A stretch of DNA of 64,000 nt from Gordius sp. MW1 (GCA_964036665.1 OZ038533.1:12112413-12176412); one strand, 5' to 3'; positions 45,488 to 57,472 are shown, counted from the first letter of the stretch. Translations and numbers: made by a program. Notes: generated by a model from the sequence alone, not told the origin.

Positions 45488-45590
45488 AATGAGCATTTTA
45501 GTAAAAATACTGAGCAATTTTGAATTTTTAACTGGGCACATAAAATACTGAGCACATTTTACTCAGCATTTTTTAATTTATTACTGAGCA
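45488..45590 (-). repeat. GCTCAGTA array, right arm (inverted)
   Basis: Three exact TACTGAGC words (45509, 45546, 45582) and variants at 45488, 45530 and 45561 mirror the array at 43888-44060. Together they could be subterminal regions of one 1.7-kb element. 44331-45487 between them has no coding sequence. Confidence 0.7.
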
Positions 45591-45675
45591 TTTAAATAAC
45601 ATCCTTTGATTATATCAAAATAATTTAAATTTATATGTAAATTTGCTTAAGTGTTTAATAATTTAAGTTAGTTCA

Positions 45676-45783
45676 ATTAAGGGGGGGGGGGGGGGGGGGG
45701 CAAAACATATATTTTTTAATTTTTAATGGTGGTTGTTTTTTACAAAAATTTGCCATTTAGGGGGGAAGGGGGGCGGGCCCATG
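45676..45783. mobile_element. Truncated hAT-type MITE, subfamily a
   Basis: GTTCAATTA-(G)22-CAAAACATATATTTTTTAATTTTTAA, then TTTAGGGGGGAAGGGGGGCGGGCCCATG, matches the right two-thirds of the 60.9-kb copy. The left TIR is missing. 45784-46437 is AT-rich and unannotated. Confidence 0.5.
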
Positions 45784-46437
45784 ACTAATACCGTTAAGTC
45801 TTTTAGTGGAGACTAAAATGTATTTTTTATCCTAAGTCACACCTGATAATATAACAAAAATTTGAAAATAATCTAGTTTGATATTTTCTACCCCAATTAT
45901 TCAAAAATTATTTTTTCATATTTATTTAATTATTAATCCCGATTAAAAATACAGAAATATTTTGGGCATGACCATGTATTAAATAAAACATTATTCTATA
46001 TCTTAAAACATATATTTAATACAATTTACGATGTTTGTTATATAATGAAATTAGTTTAATTGAAAATTGACACAACCTTGCATAGAATTATAATAAACGA
46101 CTGGTATAAAAAATAAAATATTATTATTGTCTTTTTTGGGTAATAACAAAGTTATAAAAGTTAATTGGTTTACATTGCATTGAAGATAGTTTAAAAGTTG
46201 AGAAATTACATTGTGTTGAACGCACTAACTAATTATTTTGGCATTGATAATAATCACAGAAATAATATATGTTGCTTAATATACTACTATAGTGTTATGA
46301 GCAAAAAAGAGTGGATAGTAATAGGTTATAAGTATAATTCCTGAGTATATACGCGTATCAAAGCTAAATCCATGTCCAAATAAAAATTAATATTTGAGTA
46401 TTACGTTGCATTACAATGGCTTAATTTTAAATTAAAT

Positions 46438-47870
46438 TCAAGTCAGTGAGGTAGAGATGACATTCTGCGAACAAAATTGCTTAGAACCGAGTCGTAAAGG
46501 AAATTTTGCTTTTCTTTTGTTTCCTGAGCTAAAAGTAGGATTTGTGAGCGTTGGATGTGAGTTTGATATGGACGTTTTATTGCAAGATGCCTCACTTGCA
46601 TCGTCGTCTTTATTATGCTTTTCAGCGATAGAACCTAACTTATCAGAAAAATGCTTGGAAAATTTTTGTTTCAATGTTTCCACGCTAAAATTAAATTTAT
46701 TCTCTGGGTCTGGGTATAGTTTTGACAATCTTTTAATAAGATCACCATAGCTCGTTAAGTTGTTACCGTCTTGCCTATAGTCTGGGCTTTCGGTGGACTC
46801 TCGCTCGCTTACACTAAATCTCCCCAAATCTTGAGCATTCTCTTTATAGTCTCCTTGCGCCTCGTCAATCTCGAGTGAAGTCGATCTGCTGCTTGCATTA
46901 GATTTATAGATTTCTTTGTAACCATTTAAATGGTTCTCTTCCAAATGTTGGTTAAACTTTAGAGCAGCCAAAAATGGTAGACCAGAACTAAAATCATGAG
47001 GATTTGAACCATCATTCTTGTTAGATGCGTTAGTTTCTTTTTGATAGGCCATTGTATTGTCTGGTTTTCTGAACAGCCTTTGATCCAAATTTGGAAATTG
47101 GTACAAGGACTTAAATAAGTTTTCATCCTGATGCACCTTATCGTAATTTAGGTGACCGTGATTACGAGCATTCAACGTAGCCATCGATTCTTTATCTGGG
47201 ATACCAGTGGATAAGGGGGTATTCAGTTTCTTCCCACCGCTGAATGCTGCCAAAGCTGAAATCTTGGAATAAGGCTTATCTCTTTTGGCCATTCCATTCA
47301 TTTTCACTTTATTTTCGCCGTGATTTCCGTTGGTTGAATCGTTTTTTACACTTGCTACGAGATGATCATTTGTATCCGTAGACGAGACGTCCTTCAAAAG
47401 CGACTCCCAGCCCCCGTGCGCCTTATCAACTTGGTAAATGTTATCGAGCATTCGCGTGATATCAGAAACCGTTTTTAAAAGGGACGAATTGAGTTCCTTC
47501 AAATTGGGTTTTTCCGTCCCATTGCTAGCAGCTGCTCCGTTGACATTGGACACAAGAAATATTTGATTGTGTAAAAACAAATGATTCAAAAATTGTTCCT
47601 TATCGTTAGATGTTGTGGCACAAAGGGCGCACACATATTCTATCGGCGGAGACAAGCTTCGCTGTTCATTTTCAGACTTGTGCATTAATCCTCTCAATTC
47701 GCTAGAATAGTTTTGGGAGGTATAAGTTTTAGGCAAATCATCTTTCCTATATGTCGACTCCTTGATTGATTTGTTTTCGTTTAATCTATTTTGTTGAGGA
47801 GGTTTGTTCGTTTTATCCCATGACTGCCCTGTACTAACTTTTCCTTGCAGCAAATATTCCCTGAGAGTGT
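46438..47870 (-). CDS. psq/C2H2 transcription factor, last coding exon
   Basis: A 1433-bp terminal coding exon (acceptor TTTTAATCAG before 47870), completing a split GAC codon from the previous exon and ending at TGA 46438-46440. It covers about residues 527-1003. A second C2H2 finger, CALC-x12-HLFLH, lies at residues 607-627. The rest is hydrophilic and low in structure, rich in Ser, Asn and Lys. Near the C-terminus is a region with LIKRLSKLYPDPENKFNFSV and ETLKQKFSKHFSDKLGSIAEK, predicted helical by eye. No stop or frameshift occurs over 1.4 kb of AT-rich DNA, which supports a functional gene. Confidence 0.85.
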
Positions 47871-47949
47871 CTGATTAAAATAAAAAAATTAACGTTTCAA
47901 AATCATGCATATCCCAGCATTGATTAGGTAAAAATTATATGTTACTCAC

Positions 47950-48811
47950 CAGATGAAAATGTATTTGAAGGGATGGAAGATTCTTTAAGATTTTCGGGAA
48001 ATGGGTTTCTATAACTATCCGACTTTGATGTAGGGTTCGTCGAATATTCTGACATTTGTTTGCTTTTATGAAGAGCCTCGTACTGTTGATAATAATTGTG
48101 ATAGTAATAATCGGACAGATATTTAAGTTGATCCATACCCTCAGGGCATTCCCGAGTCAATTTGGTTAAATATTCTGTGAAGGCCGGCGATCCGTTAGCC
48201 AGTCCTTGATATAAAATGGCGGCCATCGTTGTGGAGGGTAGAGACTGAGAAGATGCGTTATCCAGGTAATTATTGGAATTATGAGTATTGCCGTTAATGG
48301 CACCACCGTTGTAATTGTCCGACGGGTAATTATTTTTTGTCACTCTATGTGGCATAGCATTCCGGGCATTGGAGTCATTTTCCGTTTCCTTGAGAGTAAC
48401 CATAGCTGGAGTTGAGTTAGGGGTCGGTTCATTCCTGGCAAAACTATCTGGGTAATTTTTCGCCTGCACTTCTTTTTTCTGACCAGCATTTTTTTGATTT
48501 GTGAGAAGCGCGTTAGAGGAAGTTATGTAATGGTCGTGATGTCCCGATGGCCAAGGGTCAGAGTGGTCATTGTTATTTTTGTGATGATTTCCATTCACCA
48601 TATTAGTCTGGTCTTTGGCGATCACTTCTGCAGCTGCCAGTTTAGTTTCCGTAGGATGATTTGCTTTGGAGGCCTTGTTTGAGGATGATCCCTTCTTTTT
48701 GTGGGTTGCCATATGCTCCTTCCACTCAATTTTATAGCGCAAGTCCTTTTGACAATAAACGCACCAATATTGCATGGGCCTGAGGTGGTGGTGAAGCGTG
48801 CTTCTAGGTAC
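47950..48811 (-). CDS. psq/C2H2 transcription factor, zinc-finger exon
   Basis: An 862-bp exon (acceptor ACTTTGAAG before 48811, donor CTG|GTGAGT after 47950, phase 0 in and 1 out). It begins with VPRSTLHHHLRP, the recognition-helix end of the pipsqueak HTH. A classical finger follows at once, CVYC-x12-HMATH (residues 256-276). Then comes a long Asn/His/Ser-rich linker with a Tyr-rich patch, YLSDYYYHNYYQQYEAL. A psq HTH only five residues from a C2H2 finger suggests one composite DNA-binding unit. It is probably a nuclear regulator, though the target is unknown. Confidence 0.9.
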
Positions 48812-49187
48812 CTTCAAAGTATAATCAACAAATTTAGTAATTATGGGCCAAAATAATGGGATATAGCCTAAATAAGCTTAATTAAAATTATGGCACATCA
48901 TTTTTTGAGAGACTTAGTTTTAACTTTGCATATTGACACAATCAATTTGGATTGTTATTTTAATATAAACTCATATATAGCCCTTTTTAGAAGACTAGAG
49001 TTACAGTTAACTTAAACCTTATCTAGGCTTATATCATTTTTAAAATATAGGAACATAACCGTTGCATATAACTACCCTTAAATCAAATTTTAAAGGCGGT
49101 AGGAGTTATTTTTTTAGGTTTTACCTTAAATATTTTCGCGAAACTCTTAAAAATTAACCAAACGATTCTTTATTATATGTAATAAAC

Positions 49188-49307
49188 CTTAAAAAACTTG
49201 GCTGCTTGTTCGCCACTCATTTTCGCCGTTTGAACAGCTTCCAGGGCTTTCATCAATTGTTCACGAGTGTAGGTTTTATAATAACCACGCTTGTTTGACA
49301 ATGATTC
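49188..49307 (-). CDS. psq/C2H2 transcription factor, pipsqueak HTH exon
   Basis: A 120-bp exon, phase 0 to 0 (acceptor TGTTAG before 49307, donor AAG|GTTTAT after 49188). It encodes ESLSNKRGYYKTYTREQL, then MKALEAVQTAKMSGEQAAKFFK. Joined to VPRSTLHHHL in the next exon it gives a complete pipsqueak-type HTH (RGxYxxYTxEQLxxALxAVxxxKMSxxxAAxxxxVPRSTL). This family binds DNA in Drosophila Pipsqueak and relatives. It was too short to stand out as an ORF. Confidence 0.92.
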
Positions 49308-49733
49308 CTAACAAACATACATAATACACATTTGATAAGGGTTATGTAGATCGCAAATTTCGTTACAATCGTGTATTATAAAATAACAAATCTTGCATTA
49401 ATTTAGATCAAGCAATAGGCTGCCATAATCTGTATGGCAGATTATTAATGGAATTCGAAAATATATATATAACAATTAATATCTAATATTATATAATCGT
49501 AACTTGAGCTTAACATTAAATAGCTTATTTTGGCATAAATCCGAACAGTTTACCGCCGTAAAAGACACATTTTGGCCCAAAAAAGTTATTATTTGTTTAC
49601 AGATCCACAGTTATAATATTTGTAAATAAGCTGTTTATAACAGATACGACACTCATTTCAGGAACCTCTTAACGTTAGTTGCTCTCGCTAAAAATTTTTT
49701 ACAAATTTTGCCTTCACGAAACATACTTTGAAA

Positions 49734-49832
49734 TAGTGTTGTGGATACGGCTGGGTTTTGTTTTGGTCTGTTTATGTTTATTCGACTTAAACCAAAAGTC
49801 GACCAAACAACCCAGCCGTTTTTACAACACTT
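49734..49832. mobile_element. 99-bp hairpin MITE in a psq-gene intron
   Basis: AGTGTTGT...ACGGCTGGGTT at the left and AACCCAGCCG...ACAACACT at the right form a long imperfect hairpin. Flanks CTTTGAAA (49726-49733) and CTTTGAAG (49833-49840) agree 7/8, as for hAT. A right-half relative is at 23618-23665. Confidence 0.7.
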
Positions 49833-49875
49833 CTTTGAAGGAATATCGAACTTTAAAACTTAGTTTAAACTTTAC

Positions 49876-50310
49876 GTTTAAAGCTGGGGAGTGCATGGGG
49901 TTGGTAGCGGGGTTAAGGAGATCTTCCATGCTATGGCGTCGCCCGTTGTATTGACTTTTAAGAGGAGACGAGAGCTGCTTGACCGACCCGAATTGGGCAT
50001 TGTAGTCTTGATCCGTGTTATGAAGCACAGAGGACTCCTTGATATCCTCGTCCATGATGGGTGATGTTGGAGACATGGCTTGGGATTCACTCGACATAGG
50101 GCTATCCCGAGAAGCTGATACGTGATTTGAGGAATTGGAAATTGTTGCGTTTGCCTTAATATCATCATCATCATTGCCTTCCAAAGCGCAGGGGTATGCG
50201 AAAGAAAGACGATTTTCTTCGTCATCCTCGTACGTATCTCCGTTGTCAGCTGTGGTTTCACCAAGATTTTGGTAAGATTTTAATTTCTGATGTTCAATAC
50301 TTTCCGCCAC
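49876..50310 (-). CDS. psq/C2H2 transcription factor, acidic/Ser-rich exon
   Basis: A 435-bp exon, phase 0 to 0 (acceptor TTTTACAG before 50310, donor AAC|GTAAAG after 49876). It begins VAESIEHQKLKSYQNLGE and continues with acidic patches (YEDDEEN, EGNDDDD) and a Ser-rich segment SASRDSPMSSESQAMSPTSP. It then has RRHSMEDLLNP and ends PMHSPALN. No fold is recognised, and it is probably disordered. The open frame runs past the donor into the intron by chance. The GTG at its start is an internal Val and not an initiator. Confidence 0.8.
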
Positions 50311-51282
50311 CTGTAAAATTTTTATTTTGGTTGAACAAACTTTTTACATTGTTTATATTGTGCTACGTTAAAATATATCTTTAAAAATATATGATGGATG
50401 CTCAGAATAATTCAAAAAACATTTAATGAAAATTCTAATACACTTAGTAAGTTTTGCAAAAATAAGGACACGTAAAAATTTGCTTTCATCTAATGTTTTT
50501 AAAATTTTGAAGTTTTTGCATATATAATATTAGGTGCCCTATCAACTCGCCGAAAACCATCTCGCCGAATTCACCCTGGGCATTAACGAACATCTCTCAT
50601 CATAAAGAAGGCCCTAAATTGAATTTTATTATTAAAAATACCTAAATTTTAACTTTAACCCGAAATTGAATGATTAATATGCTTATTAGTTGGGGGACAT
50701 TTTTTAACATTGGGACATTCAATTCGGCAAGATGGTTTTCGGCAAGTTGACGGGCCAGCATAATATTTATTCTAGGGGACCGAATTAACACTCATACCTA
50801 AAATTATGACCGATTTTTTTATAATTTTTATTTTTCACGAGTGACAAATCTTGCAAGGCCAAGTTTTGCGAGTCGCCCACTTTTGTATTCGAAAGTCGTT
50901 AAAAAGTTTTATTTAAAATTTGATTTAGACGGAAAGATTTTTCAACGACATTAATTATCTATTATTTTAACAGATTCTAATGTAACAAATCCGAATTCTT
51001 TAAACTTTTTTTGGCACATCGAACCCACCACAAGTATAAGTCGAAAAGCACTTTACTATTTAACTAGCTTACCATTTGAATTAATTTATTTGTATAAATG
51101 CAACATTACTACGGTACGGCTTATTTTTAAAAATGATTAACTTATGAGATCAGACATTAACCTTTACCTCGTTCCTAATGTTTTTTACTTATTTTAAACA
51201 GTACATGATTGTTTCCTCAAAATATCGAAAAGAGCTTTAAATTAATTAATTTTTATAAGAATAATATTATAACGAATGTTAA

Positions 51283-51463
51283 CATGGGCGTAGCCAGGAG
51301 GGGGGAGGGGGCAGGGGGGCGGCCCGCCCCCCTGAATAACGGAAAAAATTTTAATGCAAAAACCCTTAAAAATTAAAAAAAATATGTTTTGCCCTTCCCT
51401 AATTGTACTTTTAAACGTTTTGCCCCCCCCCTTCCCTTAATCCAAAACCTGGCTACGCCCATG
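51283..51463. mobile_element. hAT-type MITE, CATGGGCGTAGCC family, subfamily a
   Basis: 181 bp with ends CATGGGCGTAGCCAGG and CCTGGCTACGCCCATG. Flanks are AATGTTAA (51275-51282) and AATGGTAA (51464-51471), 7/8. The interior is inverted relative to the 60.9-kb copy (AATTGTACTTTTAAACGTTTTGCCCC). It lies in a psq-gene intron, 61 bp from an exon. Confidence 0.82.
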
Positions 51464-51523
51464 AATGGTAAGTTTAGGAAAAGTGAGAAAAACGGTTAAA
51501 TATCTCATTTGAGTTATTATTAC

Positions 51524-51685
51524 ATGATGGTTTTCAATGAAGGGCATTTCGTCGGTGGGTGGGGGGGAGTTTGGGCTAAAATTGGGTCCTTCAGAAAAGG
51601 GTAGGCTTGAGGAGGTTTCACAATCTTTTTCCGCCAACGCACCGTTTGTATCCAAAACTTTGGGTAGACTTTCGGCTGTTGTCAT
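51524..51685 (-). CDS. psq/C2H2 transcription factor, most 5' well-supported exon
   Basis: A 162-bp exon encoding MTTAESLPKVLDTNGALAEK through ENHH, ending at donor CAT|GTAATA in phase 0 that joins VAESIEHQ. The ATG at 51685 directly follows a plausible acceptor (AATTTTAG). It is therefore either the start codon after a 5' UTR intron or an internal Met. From this Met the joined exons give 1003 codons without a stop. N-terminal to the HTH no BTB domain is seen. Confidence 0.7.
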
Positions 51686-51734
51686 CTAAAATTTAATGTA
51701 CGCAAAATTTTTATAAATTTATTCGCTAACATGA

Positions 51735-51865
51735 GCCTAGCAAGTGGGGGGGGGCAGGTAGGGCTGCATCTCCCTTAACCTAATTTTTAGTAAATTTTTA
51801 CTGAAATCATAGTAATTAAAGTTTCAAAAAATCATCATTTTGCCCCTCCCCAAATCGTTATTAAA
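51735..51865. mobile_element. Truncated hAT-type MITE, subfamily b
   Basis: AAGTGGGGGGGGGCAGGTAGGGCTGC, then ATTTTTAGTAAATTTTTACTGAAATCATAG, then CAAAAAATCATCATTTTGCCCCTCCCCAAATCGTTAT parallels the inner part of 30388-30549. Both TIRs are lost. 51866-53300 is AT-rich intron with nothing recognised. Confidence 0.45.
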
Positions 51866-53299
51866 TGCGAATTTTATTCGAGTATTAAGTTATAGAAGAT
51901 TTAATAAGGCATTATTCAGCAAATAAATAAGTTTAAATATTTTTTTTCAGTCTTTAAAATCTATAATGCAACTTAAGTAAATAAGTAAATGTAAAAATGT
52001 ACGCCCGTCCCTGATACCTTAGGTGTAATTAGATAAACATTTGATTACTTTAACCAATCAATTTGAATTTCATCTATTAGTTTTGTTGCTTATAAGATAT
52101 TTTTAACTTATTACAGTTTGCCCAATTTGACCTAAAAAATTTAACCTGGTGATACAAACGAAAAGTTTTGTTCGATTCATACTTTTTATAAAGTAAATAA
52201 TATTAAACTTCCGATCTAATTAATTAATATTATCTTTGATTAGCTAAATTATTAGGTATGATTTAACAATTTAGCGAAAAGGGTGTTGCTAGCACAAATT
52301 ATAACGACTAATTTTAGGTTTTTATTCAGTGTAAATAAAGCTACCCAACAATAAATCGCGGTATTATTTTAAGGTTTTAATCTATTTTTCCATTTTTAAT
52401 TTAAATTTAGAGTTTATTATGTATTTTATATCGAGGCTTCAGCTGTTTTCTCGCTGTGAACACAAAAAAGTTGGATAAGTGAAATAAAAATTTGTTAATT
52501 TAAAAAGTTAAGAACGGCCAAAAAGATTAATTCTAGAAAAAGCCAGGAACCAGAGAGGGTGCAGGGGGGAAGATACAGATTAGATCGGCTTTAAGATATA
52601 TTTTGCTCAATACATATAATTTGAACAAAAACTAATCAAATTTAACCTCTTTATCGAAGTTTAATTTAAGAATTAAAGCAATAATGTAACCATAATAATT
52701 ATAATTTATTTAAAATTAATGTTAATTTTGTTAATACTACCTATTATATTTTTACCGTAAAGAGCGAATAAACTTGATAATATTTTTCTGGATAATATTA
52801 AGTGGTATTCATATGGATATGAAATAATTTTTGGACATTCAATGAATATAGTCACGATCTAATATTGCCTAAGGTTTTAACCAGGACAAAATTGGTTCTC
52901 AAATAATACCAGGTAAAGTGCCAGAAATAATTTTGAGCTACAGCCTTTTGCGAAATATTATATTTGGCGACATCATACAGTTGTCGATTACAATTAATTT
53001 TTTGTGACAAATATTATTTAGTTCGGCGGAAGGCAAATTCCAAGGATACGCAGTGTAAATAAAAATGAAGAAAAAAGTTTAAACTTCTTTTTCCCCTTAT
53101 TAAACGGCGTAATCGTTTAGGTGTGTATATTGATGGCAAATTTTGCAATAATGTACCTGAGAGTTAAATATAAATTTAATTAAAAGCGACTTTAGGTGTT
53201 TAATAAATAAAGTTTGTGGGCCACTTTTATCATATTTTTTGTCGAGTTTAGTAGAGGGAAGAAGGAATAATTAGGACTGTTACTCCATGTAAATTTTAA

Positions 53300-54240
53300 A
53301 TGCGCCCACAGCTTATTCTTCCACCACCACTATTGAAATGCAAATTAATGATGGTCAGTCAGTGGAACAACTGGCTAAAATAAGGCTCCCTCCCTCCCTG
53401 CCCACCCCCCCCCCCCTTTTCGATCGTGATGGTGTGGTTGGTTTAAAAAGCATAAACTTGCAAATTCATTCAGTAATGCATGGCTGCTCACCCTCCCCCC
53501 CCCCCCTCTTTTGGTAATGCCCCCCTCCTGCCCCTTCTGCTTTACCATCATATATCCCGAACAAACGAAACCCATTTTTTAGGGGGCGGGGCCACACAAT
53601 TTATTTGTTCATATTTCGGTAGTGGTGGTGTGGATGGTGGGTCTGCGGTAGCGGCTATTTAATGAAAAACGAACAACTATGCTGTGCTCGCTCGCCTCTG
53701 AGTAGTAGTGGTCTGCTGTGTTAGTAATTCGCTTGGCTGAACACGACCATACAGACACGGGGGGGGGAGATATGTGATTACCGCCCCCCACACACGCTGC
53801 CCCCTCCTCCCATTAATGAGAGGGAGCGAGAGATATGGCCATTTTAATATTCGCCTCCCCCCCCCCTCCCTTTTATAATATTTTGCCATATATATATTAG
53901 TAGATGGATGGAGAGGGGAAAGGAGGCGATCAATAATAATATCTAAAAACGTTACTTCGGCCAATACGTGGGGGGCGGGGGGGGGGGAATGATGAATAAA
54001 GCAGGCCATAGTGTGTGTGTGTGGTGTGTACTGCCTATGCGACCACCAACAACCCCTCCTCCTCCTTTATCGTGATATTGTGGTTAAATCGTATATTAAA
54101 TATGGCTGGCTTGAACTTCCCCTCCCCCCCTCCCCCCGCCCGTTCTTTTATCACGTTTGGCTGTCTTAATAGTGGTGGGGGGGGGGGGGGGGTGCAGCAG
54201 TAAGTTATAATGAGATTTATTCTAAACAAGGCGTTACGTT
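53300..54240. repeat. G/C-homopolymer-rich intronic segment
   Basis: Multiple G and C runs of 7-18 bp (53402-53418, 53496-53508, 53859-53866, 53973-53988, 54176-54192) are embedded in less AT-rich sequence. The overlapping open frames on both strands are Pro/Gly/Ser-rich by-products with no family resemblance. 54241-54608 holds nothing recognised. Confidence 0.5.
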
Positions 54241-54608
54241 TCAGACTTTCTCTTCTCCCTACACTACATCATCCCTCTATTTGTAATTAAACAATAGGCA
54301 GGTGTAAATTGACCATTGAACAAATTTGACCGGGTGTTTTTGCTTGCTAATTTTAATGGTTTACCCTCGATTTTCTAATGTCCAATAAAGTAGACAGCAA
54401 ATTATTTGTCGATTTATTAGTTCGAAGATCTTGTTCATTTTGCCTAATCCCGTGATTTTTACTAAGATGTTAATTTTATATCCGTTTACTTAGATTTTAA
54501 GTCTCTATTTTTTTAGTTAAATGCACGATTTTTTTATTTACCTACTATTTATTCTTTCATTTTGTGCCTTTTTACTTCAAAAATTGGTTTTAACGTTATT
54601 ATTGTAAT

Positions 54609-55120
54609 CAGGCGCGTAGCAAAAGGTAGGTGGTAAAGCGGAAACCCCCCCCCCAGGAGTGGAACTTTTTATATTAATACTTAATAATTTATATTTCGAT
54701 ACCGCAAAAGAGCTTAGTGTTTTTAAGATTTCGCTTGTTAACTTGCTATGAAAAGAAATTTGATTGAGCTTGATGAATTTTATTTTATATATAATTTTAA
54801 GCATTTATGTTGCATAAGTAAAATAAAATGATATTTTGCTTGAAATAATATAAACAAGGAAACAAACCCATAAAAAATAGAGCAACTCTGCACGACACTG
54901 TTTCCAAGCATTTTAAAGCTCTACATTTAGCAAAATGCCTTTTATGGCACAAGTAAAAGAAAATTATAGATAAATTATGGGTGGCTAAAAATCGAACAAT
55001 CCTTAATAAATAAGACATGTCCTATTTCTCAAATTAACTTTCTTTTTTAAATATTAATAAATTTGTTTAAAAACATATAAAAAATTGCCTCCCCCGAAAA
55101 AAATTCTGGCTATACGCCTG
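54609..55120. mobile_element. hAT-type element, CAGGCGCGTAGC family
   Basis: 512 bp with ends CAGGCGCGTAGCAAAAGG and CTGGCTATACGCCTG, the same TIR as 17367-17743, and G/C runs just inside the left end. No transposase trace and no convincing duplication, so it is old. Confidence 0.6.
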
Positions 55121-56210
55121 ACGGAGCACCTTGTATTAATTTTTATAATAATTAAATCCAGTTTTACATAGTATTTAAATGATCTAGAAACATCTATATG
55201 AACTTTATATCTTCCTACACACGAGAAAATCAAGAAGTGATTGAACTACAAACTTTACAGCTTTAAATTGATAAGATCAAAATAGTTTACACAACCATTT
55301 GCCAATAAATCAATTAAAATACTAATGGAAGTTCATTTTAAATATATGATTTTCCGAATTAAAAACTAAACTTTGTATCTTGCAATCAGGTAGAGCTCTT
55401 TTTTTGTCTAGAGAAATGTTTTAAGAAATCTGAACAAAATTATTTGATAAAGTCCAATCGAAATCGATCTCATAAGTTTAATCAAATTTTGAATAAATTT
55501 ATGATTTATTAAATTATGAAATGTTACTAATGCAGCCTATGATCTTATAATAAAAATTTGAAGTTCTTTCTACGTTTTAATAAATATAATTGCCCTTGTT
55601 AATTAAATTAAAATTTGATCTAGGGAAGGTGACATCTATATTTAATTTTTTTTTTCTACAATTATTGTATCTGAAAAAATTTAAACTGTGTGACAGCCCT
55701 TTACCACTTTTGACTAGGGCTTTGTACATATTTCAAATCTGTGTTATATATCAAAAAATTAATTTAAATCTAATCTTTGTTGTTACAACTTAAAATATAA
55801 TATATTTAATCCATATGTTTGCTAATCGAGAAAAAAAAATTTAAAACTGTTAAATATCTAGTTAGATTAGGGTTTAGTATAAATTAAAGTAGCTTCAACA
55901 AATTTTCGATAAAGTTTCTCATGTATTTGTTCCTAATACACATGTCTACGATATAACACACAAACGTTCACAAATTTGTTATCTCAAAAATTATAAAATT
56001 TATGCTAAATAATTTGGTTCCCTTCCCTTAGTAAATGAGTAAGAAGACACTCACTCAACATATACCTACGACGATTGGTATTCAAATAAGAAGAGTTTAG
56101 TTCAAAGAAAGTACACACAAGTTGAGCTAGGAGAGAACAACCCGAAATCGTCGGTGATGAGAGGAGCATGAGGAATAAAAAAAGTTATTATATGAATTTA
56201 TTTTCCTTAC
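55121..56210. other. psq-gene intron, nothing recognised
   Basis: AT-rich DNA. Open frames of 60-75 codons here have no similarity, no splice context and biased composition. Confidence 0.5.
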
Positions 56211-56255
56211 CTTATCAAATATGCTAATTTTTGCGGTCGGCGGGGCGGGCGTTGG
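56211..56255 (-). CDS. Candidate 45-nt microexon upstream of the psq gene
   Basis: A 45-nt segment lies between a good acceptor (ATAACCTCCCTCAG, pyrimidine-rich) and a strong donor (AAG|GTAAGG) on the minus strand. It is open in one frame as PTPAPPTAKISIFDK and would join in phase 0 to MTTAESLP at 51685. If real, the ATG at 51685 is internal and the true start lies further right. It has no domain, and only the splice context supports it. Confidence 0.4.
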
Positions 56256-57472
56256 CTGAGGGAGGTTATAAAATAAAATATTTTAATTTTTTTCTAACTA
56301 TCTATCTCTAATATCTTCCCATCCCATATATTATAAAACTAGATTCTCGCTCGGTGCAGCATAGCGTATACACAGACAGACTTTTTTACAAAAAAATTAT
56401 GATGATGAAGAAGAAGATGATGATAAGGCGCATACCCTCCTGCGAGTGTTGAGTAGTACTTGAGAACGTTGCAGATATATTTCTGTCGTTGTGGTGGTTG
56501 CATAGAGTTGGAAAACGACATAAAATTATTTTAACGATAACTTGCATGGCTTGCAGGGGGCGGGGCGGACGTATATATAATTTTTAAGGTGAATTCCCGG
56601 TCAAAAGTTCAGCGCTATCCTCTCCTCGGATCCTATAAATTCTTTACTCACCAATCATCAATTACAAAATTCAAAAATAATAGCCAATCATGAATCGTGT
56701 GCAAAAAACTTAGAGGCTTACATTCGTGTTTTCACAGGCTACTCGACTGTTACAAGAATATTTTTCTTACGAAAAAAAAAATATAAAAAAAAATTATAAC
56801 CACTTAAATTTAACTTGAATGCAGCATTAAAGGTCCGCATAATATAATTTGGCAAACAAGCTTCTTCCATAATATTAATTAAACAGGATTTAAAGGGGTC
56901 ATATTCCCCCTTCCTCCCGATCGAACTTGCGTTTACTTACATTAAACCTAAAGTGCGATCTAGATTGGAACGATTGAACTTTGCCAACGTAAAAAACACA
57001 CTGGCGTACAGAATAATTAAGATGTTAATTTGTGCTCATTTTCAATTAATTTACTCTTGCACCATTCCTCATGATTTTCATACTAGATATATTACACCTC
57101 CCTCCCCCCCCACACGCCTAAAAGTATTTGAACTTTAAAACGACAAGTTATTATAACTAAGTAGTTAGGTGTCCCCTTATGTAGTTCAATTATGTTAGGT
57201 GAAACAAACATATAAATTTCATAATTGTTTGATTTGAATAAATTTTAATTACATTTTTACAAATTAGTTGAATTATTTAGGCTGACCTTTTCTTTGAACT
57301 TAAATTTTCGATGAAAACAAAAATAAATCAGCATCTTTAAGAATTCTGCCCTGCCTTTAATTTATTAATAAAATCTAATCCCGCTGTACCAATTAGGGTA
57401 TTAAGATTATTTGATTTAAAACATTTCCTTGCTTGTTTAGTTATATTTTTATTATATTCAGTTCAATAAATG
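56256..57472. other. Upstream flank or intron of the psq gene, nothing firm
   Basis: 56339-56521 is open on the minus strand, but its only donor (GG|GTATGC) would not match the phase of the microexon. 57100-57115 is a C run. No other exon can be supported. Confidence 0.4.

Noticed and set aside
43888..45590. CRISPR-like array from the regular GCTCAGTA spacing
   Set aside because: The word is only 8 bp, spacing is irregular, two orientations are used, and the genome is an animal's.
46457..46750. Plus-strand 97-residue frame
   Set aside because: Antisense shadow of the last psq-gene exon.
49822..50310. A separate gene starting with GTG at 50310
   Set aside because: The GTG follows a clear splice acceptor and the frame joins in phase to the exon at 51524-51685; it is an internal codon.
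53375..54229. Several 60-110 codon open frames
   Set aside because: All depend on G or C homopolymers and overlap one another on both strands; no family resemblance.
56339..56521. Another upstream coding exon of the psq gene
   Set aside because: The available donor leaves the wrong phase for the 45-nt candidate exon, and the peptide has no recognisable feature.
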